From a virus, in the IMG/VR virus record IMGVR_UViG_3300035183_000421, positions 1 to 29,539 of that record: a stretch of DNA of 29,539 nt. One strand, given 5' to 3'. Position 1 is the stretch's first letter. Every line of letters starts with the position of its first letter. The translations under genes were made by a program, and so were the position numbers. Below the pieces are notes generated by a model that worked only from the letters and a program-made list of their open reading frames with translations, did no database searches and was not told the DNA's origin. Below are positions 15,958-21,729 of this stretch, one piece after another.

Positions 15958-16383
15958 ATGAGCACATTTGAAAAGTTCGACATTGTTGCGGCGACCATTA
16001 CGGGGGCGGCGTTCGCGCCGCAATCGGTAACAAGCGGGACCCCGATTAACGGCGAGACCATAGACAAAGAAGGGACAAACGTTAACGCAACGCATGCGGC
16101 GGTCGTACTGGTAGGTACGGCGACACTGAGCAGCGGCGCAACGCTGACGTTAACCGTAGCGCGGGAAACGGCGGACAGTTCTGGGTTCGCGGGGTCTACG
16201 GTTACCACGGCGGGCACGGTGACCATTAGTTCGAGCGGCGCATTTGCGGCGGCCGTACGCGTAGACGTGACCACGGCAAAGCGGTATCTGCGCGCACGGG
16301 TAACACCAACGTTAAGCGCGCCAGGTACGGACTCGGCGACGGTCGGCGCGGCGTATATGCTTGCGGGGTTGAGCGTGGTCTAA
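15958..16383 (+). CDS. Putative head decoration protein
   Basis: This 141-residue protein is rich in Ala, Thr, Val and Ser, with alternating polar and hydrophobic residues suggesting a beta fold (ATLSSGATLTLTVARETADSS, then VTTAGTVTISSSGAF and RARVTPTLSAPGTDSA). It follows the capsid gene by 20 bp and precedes a strong terminator, so capsid and this protein probably share a transcript and high expression. Position and composition suggest a capsid-stabilising or decoration protein. No family was recognised, so a function in the head is inference. Confidence 0.6.
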   Translation: MSTFEKFDIVAATITGAAFAPQSVTSGTPINGETIDKEGTNVNATHAAVVLVGTATLSSGATLTLTVARETADSSGFAGSTVTTAGTVTISSSGAFAAAVRVDVTTAKRYLRARVTPTLSAPGTDSATVGAAYMLAGLSVV

Positions 16384-16409
16384 GCCCAAAGGGCTGTGTG
16401 TCATGGCGG

Positions 16410-16448
16410 GGCGTGTGCCTGCGGCTGTCGCGGGTACACGCCTTTTTT
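16410..16448 (+). terminator. Rho-independent terminator after capsid and decoration genes
   Basis: A 14-bp stem pairs 16410-16423 with 16429-16442, including two G-U pairs, around the 5-base loop GCTGT, and is followed by six T. It separates the head-protein genes from the neck genes and would let capsid mRNA accumulate above downstream messages. Read-through or another promoter must serve the neck genes. Confidence 0.88.
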
Positions 16449-16466
16449 AGTTAGGGGCTTGGCGCG

Positions 16467-17096
16467 GTGATTAAAATAGAAAAGAAAACGGCGCGGCGGT
16501 ACCTAGCGGAACCGTTGGGCGTGCTGGCGCAGTTCCAAATAGACGCAGCGGAGCGCGACTTTGTAGAGCGGTGCGTTTTGCAAGCGTCGGAAACGTTGGA
16601 GCGGTTCGTAGGGCGTACACTAGCACGGGCCAAAATACGGGAGCGGTTTTGGGCGCCGAATATGCGCGCGGGCGACGGGCTCGTACTTGCGGCGTACCCA
16701 ATCGTGTCGGTCGTACAGGTGAAGGTGGACGGGCTTGGCGCAATTGACTTAAGCGGCGTGGACATGGTGGCGGCGGAGGGCGGAATATTGCGGTGGCTAG
16801 ACGGCAGCGGCGTGCGGTGGTATAGCGGGGACATTGAGGTGGTGTACGTTGCGGGTTGGGTCGGCTACTACGCGGGGGACACGGCGCCGCCAGTAGACGG
16901 CGAATTAAACGACGGGGCGCCAAACGTGCCCGCGGACGTGGAGCGGATTGTGGCGGACTTGGCGGGCATTTTCTACGATGACCGTAAGCGCAACCTGTTG
17001 CGCGTAAGCGAAAGCGAAGGCGACGTCAGCGTGTCCTATAGGGCGGTGGACGAGTTTTTAGTGGAACGGGCGGGGCGATTGCGGTCACTATGGTGA
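16467..17096 (+). CDS. Head-tail connector, gp6-like adaptor
   Basis: The 209-residue protein begins at GTG. A helical N-terminus (DAAERDFVERCVLQASETLERFVGRTLA) is followed by beta strands (YPIVSVVQVKVDG, GDIEVVYVAGWVGYY) and a C-terminal helix with VPADVERIVADLAGIFYDDRK. This helix-beta-helix order is that of HK97 gp6-type adaptor proteins that form a ring below the portal. Its place upstream of the head-closure-like gene agrees. The start lies just after the terminator and overlaps none of it. Assignment is by pattern and position. Confidence 0.75.
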   Translation: MIKIEKKTARRYLAEPLGVLAQFQIDAAERDFVERCVLQASETLERFVGRTLARAKIRERFWAPNMRAGDGLVLAAYPIVSVVQVKVDGLGAIDLSGVDMVAAEGGILRWLDGSGVRWYSGDIEVVYVAGWVGYYAGDTAPPVDGELNDGAPNVPADVERIVADLAGIFYDDRKRNLLRVSESEGDVSVSYRAVDEFLVERAGRLRSLW

Positions 17097-17419
17097 ACAA
17101 TAGGGGCATGCACAAGACTAGGGCGCAGGTTTGGGTGGCCCAACGGGTTTATGACGGGCGTGGCGCGTGGCGCATGGAATGGCAAGACTTAGGCGCGCGC
17201 ATATGGTGCAGAATGGTGCCATCAAGCACGGCGGAAATACAGGCGGGCGGCTTGCCGCAAAATGTGCGTTATTACACGGTTTACTTGGATTACGGCGCAA
17301 GCATAGAGCGCGGGGACAAAATACGAATAGGCGCAAACGACTACATAGTCGAGTCGGTAGTGGTGCAAAGTGAAGGCGGGAAAAAGGTCATAGTACGGGG
17401 GACTGAACGTGGCCAGTAG
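17090..17419 (+). CDS. Head-closure protein, SPP1 gp16-like
   Basis: The 109-residue small beta protein contains WQDLGARIWCRMVPSSTAEIQAGG, then VRYYTVYLDYGASIERGDKIRIGANDYIVESVV, the pattern of phage head-tail joining proteins that plug the connector until the tail binds. It overlaps the adaptor gene by 7 bp and the next gene by 11 bp, a tightly coupled neck operon. Normal length for the family. Confidence 0.82.
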   Translation: MVNNRGMHKTRAQVWVAQRVYDGRGAWRMEWQDLGARIWCRMVPSSTAEIQAGGLPQNVRYYTVYLDYGASIERGDKIRIGANDYIVESVVVQSEGGKKVIVRGTERGQ

Positions 17420-17846
17420 ATTCGAACCAAACCCGCAATTTATTACAAGGGTAGTCGGCGAGTTGGAAGGCATTGGCAAGCGACTAGGCGCGGGGCTGGT
17501 CGGCGAAATCACTAAGGTGCTGAACGTGCGGCAACCCGTGGCGTTTGTCACTAGCAAAAAAACGGGGAACAGGTACATAGTCGGGCTCGAGCCGTCGGAA
17601 CCTGGCGAACCCCCCAAGATGCTAACGGGGCGGTTGCGCGATTCAATAAGTTACGCGGTCGAACGTGACGGGAATAAGGTCGTGGTGAATTTACGGGCTG
17701 CGACGAATTACGCGGCACGGCTTGAGTTCGGCTTTGTTGGCGTGGACAGGCTAGGGCGAAGGTACACGCAAGCGCCTAGGCCGTACATGCTGAGCACAAT
17801 TTCAAAGGAATGGCAGCGCGTACTATACGAAGCGGCAAAGGGATAG
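17409..17846 (+). CDS. HK97 gp10-like neck/tail-component protein
   Basis: The 145-residue protein starts at GTG. The diagnostic blocks are GEPPKMLTGRLRDSISYAVE (about residues 59-78), NYAARLEFGF (about 99-108) and PRPYMLSTISKEW near the C-terminus, all typical of the gp10 family. These proteins act at the head-tail interface during tail attachment. The order connector, closure, gp10-like, terminator-like is the standard siphovirus neck series. Confidence 0.88.
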   Translation: MASRFEPNPQFITRVVGELEGIGKRLGAGLVGEITKVLNVRQPVAFVTSKKTGNRYIVGLEPSEPGEPPKMLTGRLRDSISYAVERDGNKVVVNLRAATNYAARLEFGFVGVDRLGRRYTQAPRPYMLSTISKEWQRVLYEAAKG

Positions 17847-17855
17847 GGCTAGGCT

Positions 17856-18278
17856 ATGCTGGCGGATTGGATAAGTGAGGCGTTGTACGAATATTTGGCG
17901 AGCAATGCGACGGTGGCGGCAATGGTGAGCACGTACGACGGGCGGCCGGCCGTATTCTTCGGGGATTCGGTGCCCGAAGGGGCGGACTTGCCGTTCATAT
18001 GGGTGCAACCAGCGCTGGCGGACAGCGCGGCGGACAGCAAAACAACGCGGGCGCGGGTGCGGCGGTACGTGCTAGGCATATACGCGGCGGCGGACGGGCG
18101 GGCGGCATGGGTAGACGACGCGGCGGAACGGCTACGCGGCGAATTGCACCGCGCGAGCATTATTTCGGGCGAGGGCGCGTTCGTGGTTACGGCGGCGGAC
18201 ATTGTAGGCGCGGCGCCTAGTAGCGAGCAGATAGTCGGGCGGCTGGTACAGTTCACGGTGCGGTTCGCCGAACGGTAG
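17856..18278 (+). CDS. Tail terminator / tail completion protein (DUF3168-like)
   Basis: The 140-residue protein has an N-terminal helix (MLADWISEALYEYLASNATV), the strand DLPFIWVQPALADSAADSKT, and a beta-alpha-beta region ending VGRLVQFTVRFAER. This matches the small tail-completion proteins that cap the tail tube and bind the head. Position after the gp10-like gene supports the call. It is followed by a 95-bp gap with a palindrome and a promoter. Confidence 0.75.
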   Translation: MLADWISEALYEYLASNATVAAMVSTYDGRPAVFFGDSVPEGADLPFIWVQPALADSAADSKTTRARVRRYVLGIYAAADGRAAWVDDAAERLRGELHRASIISGEGAFVVTAADIVGAAPSSEQIVGRLVQFTVRFAER

Positions 18279-18286
18279 GGCTGCGG

Positions 18287-18364
18287 TTATGCGCGCGCGC
18301 ATAAACATTTGAACCGTTGCATAAAATATAAGCGAGCGCGTATATTATGGCATAGGCTAGGAGG
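18287..18364 (+). promoter_or_regulatory. Palindrome, candidate promoter and strong Shine-Dalgarno
   Basis: A perfect 18-bp palindrome TTATGCGCGCGCGCATAA occupies 18287-18304. Just downstream, TTGCAT at 18317-18322 and TATATT at 18341-18346 form a sigma70-like pair with an 18-bp spacer. AGGAGG at 18359-18364 lies 8 nt before the GTG start of the next gene, one of the strongest ribosome-binding sites in the window. The palindrome could be an operator. Its alternating CG core is also prone to Z-DNA. Confidence 0.55.
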
Positions 18365-18372
18365 GTTAAAAG

Positions 18373-18678
18373 GTGTACACATACCCGACCACGTTAGCAA
18401 CGTACACGGACATAGACAAGAACATGACGGCGTTAACGGGCGTGGCGGAGTTCGCGTTGGGCGACCGCGGCGTGCTATACCTTAAGGCCGTCGGCGGGGC
18501 GGCTACGGTGCGAATACATAGACGCGGCGGTGGCGGGTACTACCCAGATGTTGCGTTCGATACCATCACAATGGCGGCCAATTCTATTTGGGCGGTGTTT
18601 AACAGTCCGCGGTACGGCGGCATTGTTAAGGTTGAAAAGGTAAGCGGTGACGTGCGGTTTAAGGCGTTGGCAAAATAG
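18373..18678 (+). CDS. Small virion-associated protein of unknown function, A
   Basis: This 101-residue protein starts at GTG behind a perfect AGGAGG. Predicted as mostly beta: GVLYLKAVGGAATVRIHRRGGGG, ITMAANSIWAVF, YGGIVKVEKVSGDVRFKAL. The closing EKVSGDVRFKAL resembles DAVSGDVKITT in the next protein, and both have a similar layout, so they may be diverged copies. The context between tail terminator and tail tube suggests an abundant structural part such as a tail or head decoration protein. I do not recognise a family. Confidence 0.55.
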   Translation: MYTYPTTLATYTDIDKNMTALTGVAEFALGDRGVLYLKAVGGAATVRIHRRGGGGYYPDVAFDTITMAANSIWAVFNSPRYGGIVKVEKVSGDVRFKALAK

Positions 18679-18696
18679 AGCGGCGGGGTGAACGGT

Positions 18697-19053
18697 ATGG
18701 CGACAATTAGCGCGACAAGATTCTTGGACGATGCCCAGGGCGCGTTTGCGCTGACGGGTTGGGCGGCGTTGGACGCGTCGCCAGCGGAAAATGTTTATAA
18801 AAAGCAAGGCGGGGCGTGGCTACTATTGCGGAACACGAGCGCGGACACGGACGCCACGGTAACCATTGGGGCGGCGGCCGAATTGATTCGCGCGACCGAT
18901 AGCGGCGTAATAGGGCAAACGGGCGGCGTACAGGTCACATTAGAAAAAGGCGGGTACGCGTACGCGTTCAATGTGGACGCCGTGAGCGGCGATGTTAAAA
19001 TCACTACAAGCAGCACAACGGTGCAAGCGTTGGCGTTCGTATTTGTGAGGTAG
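18697..19053 (+). CDS. Small virion-associated protein of unknown function, B
   Basis: The 118-residue beta-rich protein contains WLLLRNTSADTDATVTIGAAAELIRA, GVQVTLEKGGYAYAFNVDAVSGDVKITTSSTTVQALAFVFVR. The block LLRNTSADTDATVTI is of the kind seen in small phage structural proteins with immunoglobulin-like or jelly-roll folds. The C-terminal part resembles the preceding protein. ATG 18697 is preferred over GTG 18688 because GGGGTG lies 6 nt upstream. No enzyme motif was seen, and the function is unknown. Confidence 0.55.
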   Translation: MATISATRFLDDAQGAFALTGWAALDASPAENVYKKQGGAWLLLRNTSADTDATVTIGAAAELIRATDSGVIGQTGGVQVTLEKGGYAYAFNVDAVSGDVKITTSSTTVQALAFVFVR

Positions 19054-19057
19054 TGCC

Positions 19058-19717
19058 ATGCGGCAAATCAATTTGCGAAAAACCCCGTTCGCGGAGTTAA
19101 CGTTTGAAGCGGCAACGGGCACGGTAGAGTTGCCGTGGCGGTCGTGGCTGGTCGGCGAAAATACAAGCGCGGGGCTAACGGCAACGATAACATTCCCGCG
19201 GCGGATTCAAATGGCGCGCGGGCGGTGGCGGCCCGAAGAGAAGACGGTGGCGGTGCCAGTTGCGCCGTTGGTCGTGCTGCGGGTGGCGGAGCCCGTCACG
19301 GTAACGCTGAGCGGTTCGGGCTTTAGCGGCACACTGTTCACGGACATGTGGGCGGCGCGGACGTTCGATAATCGTTACACGCCAATCGTGGCCATGGAAC
19401 CGTATGCGTTTTATTCGGGGAATTGGCAAGTTATGAACACGGGGCACACGGATTTGCGGTTTTCGGCTGGGCTGGTCCTGTTCGATAACCCCAACCCAAC
19501 CCTAGCGTTTAGGCTTTTGCCCAAAGGTGCGGGCGCAGCGGCGGATTGGGTAACCATCCCGATGGAAACCTTGCCCATTTTAAACAACAATAGGCGCACG
19601 GTGATTAATACAACCCCCGCGACCATTTCAATGATGAGCGGCGGTACGGGCTACGACTTAAGCACGGCGCCGCCAGCGAATGTTAAAATTGCATTCTTAG
19701 TCGAGCCTGGCATATAG
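19058..19717 (+). CDS. Predicted structural protein of unknown function
   Basis: The 219-residue protein starts 4 bp after the preceding stop, so it is likely cotranslated. It is beta-rich with aromatic residues and no hydrophobic helix. Segments include LPWRSWLVGENTSAGLTATI, VAPLVVLRVAEPVTVTLSGSG and YAFYSGNWQVMNTGHTDLRF. Its place directly before the tail tube gene suggests a virion protein, possibly a tail or head accessory. I do not recognise it. Confidence 0.55.
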   Translation: MRQINLRKTPFAELTFEAATGTVELPWRSWLVGENTSAGLTATITFPRRIQMARGRWRPEEKTVAVPVAPLVVLRVAEPVTVTLSGSGFSGTLFTDMWAARTFDNRYTPIVAMEPYAFYSGNWQVMNTGHTDLRFSAGLVLFDNPNPTLAFRLLPKGAGAAADWVTIPMETLPILNNNRRTVINTTPATISMMSGGTGYDLSTAPPANVKIAFLVEPGI

Positions 19718-19755
19718 TAAAGAGGCCTGCTTGCGGGCGTGTAGGTTAGAACACT

Positions 19756-20154
19756 ATGGCGAACGAAATTAACGGCAGTAGGATTTTGGTGTATGCGTCG
19801 GCGGACGGGACGACGTTCGTGCCGTTAGCAGCGCAACGCGGCGGGTCGCGAACGCGGAACCGCAACGCGATAGACGTTTCAAGCAAGGCGGACGATGCGC
19901 AGCGCGTTATTAACGGACGTTATTCTAGCACGGTAAGCGTGGACGGGCTGTGGATTCTTAGCGACGCGGCGTTAACCATGCTACAGTCGGCGGTGCAAAA
20001 CGGCGACCCCGTTTATTTGCGGCTTTACATTGACGGCGTGGCCAAGGAAGAAGCGGAGGCCGTGTGCACGGACTTGACCGAAAACTACCCCGACCAAGAC
20101 GTGACCACGTACACGGCATCGTTCACGGTGAGCGGTAAGTGGGCCACGGTATAG
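19756..20154 (+). CDS. Major tail tube protein, TP901-1-like
   Basis: The 132-residue protein opens MANEINGSRILVYASADGTTFVPLAAQRGGSRTR and has NAIDVSSKADDAQRVINGRYSSTVSVDG, then PVYLRLYIDGVAKEEAEAVCTDLTENYPDQDVTTYTASFTVSGK, the typical order for the TP901-1-type tail tube family. Stacked hexamers would form the tube around the tape measure. It precedes the tail-assembly chaperones, as expected. Length is at the short end of the family. Confidence 0.9.
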   Translation: MANEINGSRILVYASADGTTFVPLAAQRGGSRTRNRNAIDVSSKADDAQRVINGRYSSTVSVDGLWILSDAALTMLQSAVQNGDPVYLRLYIDGVAKEEAEAVCTDLTENYPDQDVTTYTASFTVSGKWATV

Positions 20155-20211
20155 CGGGCGCACGGCTAACGGGCGGCGACATATTCCCCGCTGGGCGGGA
20201 AAGGAGACGGT

Positions 20212-20649
20212 ATGGCGCGGTATGTTGAGGTCAACGTTAGCGGTAAAAAGTACGCGGCGGCGCTGAACACCACGGCGTTGCGCGTACTTGAAGAAGTCCA
20301 CGGCATTAACCCGACCGAAGTTGCCAATGCGACGGGTCGGGTTAGTTTTTTGGGTCGGTTTTTCCATGCGCTGCTGGAAGGTGGGCGTGTCGCGGCGCGG
20401 GCCAACGGCATAAGCGACGCGGAAAATGCACGGCGGCGGCTTGATTTGGAAGACGCCGAAGCCTTAGTCGACGAAATCATGGGCGCGGGCGGCGTGGTGA
20501 ATACGGACGCGTTCGGCGCGGTAAGCATAGCGGACTTTTTTGCCAAGGTTTCGGAAATGTCGGCGTTCCGATACGTGCGGGACAAGCAAGCCGAAGACAA
20601 TGGGGGCGCGGACGGGGGAAACGCGGCGACGGGGGCGGCGGGGGAATAG
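20212..20649 (+). CDS. Tail assembly chaperone, G-like
   Basis: The 145-residue acidic protein carries a helical domain (TTALRVLEEVHGINPTEVANATGRVSFLGRFFHALLEGG), as in tail chaperones that coat the tape measure during tube assembly. The C-terminal region (NGGADGGNAATGAAGE) is flexible and holds a slippery heptamer, GGGAAAC, at 20616-20622. A strong ribosome-binding site GGAAAGGAG lies 5-6 nt before the ATG. Between tail tube and tape measure this is the expected gene, although an inverted cassette now separates it from the tape measure. Confidence 0.82.
   Translation: MARYVEVNVSGKKYAAALNTTALRVLEEVHGINPTEVANATGRVSFLGRFFHALLEGGRVAARANGISDAENARRRLDLEDAEALVDEIMGAGGVVNTDAFGAVSIADFFAKVSEMSAFRYVRDKQAEDNGGADGGNAATGAAGE
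20616..20622 (+). other. Programmed -1 frameshift site GGGAAAC
   Basis: In the chaperone frame the codons are GGG GGA AAC, so the heptamer reads G GGA AAC, a canonical X-XXY-YYZ slip site. After slipping back one base, reading from 20622 stays open through RGDGGGGGIAEPYYVGAM to the stop at 21005. Lambda uses the closely related GGGAAAG in its G-GT pair. No downstream pseudoknot was worked out. Confidence 0.85.
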
Positions 20650-21005
20650 CGGAGCCGTACTACGTCGGCGCAATGCGCACGGCACTACGGGCGGGCATTA
20701 GCGAAGCGCAGGCGTGGGCTATGACGGTCGGGGAAATAGGCGACGCGGCAGCGTTAGCACACGAACGGGCGGAATCCGAAGAGATTGCACGGGTACGGCT
20801 GGCGTACTACACGGCTATTTTCGAACGGCAGGAGCGGTTAAAGCCACTCGAGTTTTACCTTGCGCGCGCGGGGGCGCGTAAACCACCAACGCGGGAAGAA
20901 TACGAGGCGGTCAAGGCTGAAGCGCTGGCGCTGTGGCAAGCGGACGCAAAACCGAAGGCGGTCGCGCGCGGCATGGAACGAAAAAGCAAGGAAGGCGGCG
21001 ACTAG
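20622..21005 (+). CDS. Tail assembly chaperone T-part, made as G-T fusion
   Basis: This frame has no usual start near its beginning; the first ATG is at 20673. It is entered by the -1 slip at 20616-20622, giving a fused protein of about 264 residues (join 20212-20622 and 20622-21005). The segment ALRAGISEAQAWAMTVGEIGDAAALAHERAE resembles the T-type domain with its W-x-M-T-x-x-E core. A minor fusion of this kind recruits tail tube protein to the tape measure in lambda. Here the same job is inferred from order and frameshift. Confidence 0.8.
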   Translation, partial: RGDGGGGGIAEPYYVGAMRTALRAGISEAQAWAMTVGEIGDAAALAHERAESEEIARVRLAYYTAIFERQERLKPLEFYLARAGARKPPTREEYEAVKAEALALWQADAKPKAVARGMERKSKEGGD

Positions 21006-21016
21006 GGCGACATAAT

Positions 21017-21114
21017 GGGCCAAATTGGCGCGTGTATTATATCGGGGCGGGTGGCGATCGCGGCTCCTAGGGCATTCTAGGCCCATATTTTTTTGGGGGT
21101 AATATGCGAAAATT
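21017..21114. repeat. 97-bp dispersed element, copy B
   Basis: This copy lies in the 130-bp gap between the convergent ends of the chaperone operon (+) and the inverted cassette (-). It begins GGGCCAAATTGGCG, with a GCCAA-A-TTGGC dyad, and contains GGCGATCGCGGC, the CCTAG/CTAGG dyad, TTTTTTT and GGGGG. The gap holds nothing else. A terminator role would suit this location, but the T-run is set off from the hairpin by several bases. Confidence 0.85.
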
Positions 21115-21135
21115 GCAGTACGGCGGGGGATTTGG

Positions 21136-21594
21136 CTATTTTGCGCGTACGCGGTTGTCGGCGTGCACGTGGTCGTCGGGGTAGTTGTATTTTACCCAGT
21201 CGAAATACTTGGCGGCAATAGGGCCAAGCACGGCGGACGGGATAATTTTGCCCGTGGTGCGGTGTATGGCGTAGAAGTCCACGGCTATGCCGCCATATTC
21301 GGGCAAGTGCTTAGACGTGCGGGATACGGCGCCACCTTGGTCGGTGTACCCAAGGCGGGCGGCAAGGGCTTCATTTTCGGACGGGAGGCGGGTGCCGCAT
21401 GTTATTTTTATTATTACGTCGTTGCCCAGTTCGCGGTTTAGGTGCGCGCGTAGTTGTTCAAGGGACACCAATAGGGTCGGGTGCACGATTACCAACCCAG
21501 TTGTTTTACTTTCAAATTCGTTTAGGCTGAAGTTCGACACAAGTTGCCCGTTTAGGTCGGTGAACAGTTTAATGTGGTTCGATTCCGTAAGCAT
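21136..21594 (-). CDS. Peptidase M15-like endolysin
   Basis: The 152-residue protein has FSLNEFES (a common M15 opening), then HPTLLVSLEQLRAHLN, ITCGTRLPSENEALAARLGY, the zinc motif SKHLPEYGGIAVDF with His96 and Asp106, and the C-terminal DHVHADNR with His144. All zinc ligands of M15 peptidases appear present. These enzymes cut peptide cross-links in peptidoglycan and serve as endolysins. The ATG overlaps the stop of the preceding 43-residue gene as TAATG, so translation is coupled. An upstream TTG at 21639 is a poorer start. Probably the active endolysin, as the amidase-like protein at 12.7 kb lost its ligands. Confidence 0.85.
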   Translation of the reverse strand: MLTESNHIKLFTDLNGQLVSNFSLNEFESKTTGLVIVHPTLLVSLEQLRAHLNRELGNDVIIKITCGTRLPSENEALAARLGYTDQGGAVSRTSKHLPEYGGIAVDFYAIHRTTGKIIPSAVLGPIAAKYFDWVKYNYPDDHVHADNRVRAK

Positions 21595-21725
21595 TACCCA
21601 AAAACCCCGTAAAGAATGCCCAAGGCTGCGCCCGCGCAAAACACGGCGAAATAAATCAGGGCGCGGACAATAAGCGGGATAAGGTGCTGGCTGCCGCGGG
21701 CAATGTGGCGGACTTCGTTCAGCAT
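21594..21725 (-). CDS. 43-residue single-helix membrane protein
   Basis: This small gene starts at ATG (complement of 21723-21725), 4 nt after the portal stop, with AAGGG about 11 nt upstream inside the portal gene. The product has a basic N-terminus (MLNEVRHIARGSQH) and then one long hydrophobic helix (LIPLIVRALIYFAVFCAGAA and LGILYGVFG). Its stop overlaps the endolysin start. A lone transmembrane protein directly before an endolysin suggests a holin or pinholin. It resembles no family I recognise. Confidence 0.7.
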   Translation of the reverse strand: MLNEVRHIARGSQHLIPLIVRALIYFAVFCAGAALGILYGVFG

Positions 21726-21729
21726 GGTC

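Noticed and set aside
19718-19755. GCCTGC-TT-GCGGGC hairpin after the unknown 219-residue gene
   Set aside because: The stem is short with a G-U pair and no T-run, so a terminator is not supported.
20838-21086. Minus-strand frames at 5413-5760, 20838-21086 and 27926-28384 share a peptide like ECPRSRD and PPRYNTRA
   Set aside because: The shared peptide is only the 97-bp DNA repeat read backwards. Differences between copies alter amino acids, and the frames overlap real genes or noncoding DNA.
21595-21639. TTG start extending the M15 endolysin
   Set aside because: The TAATG overlap with the 43-residue gene and the family N-terminus support ATG at 21594.
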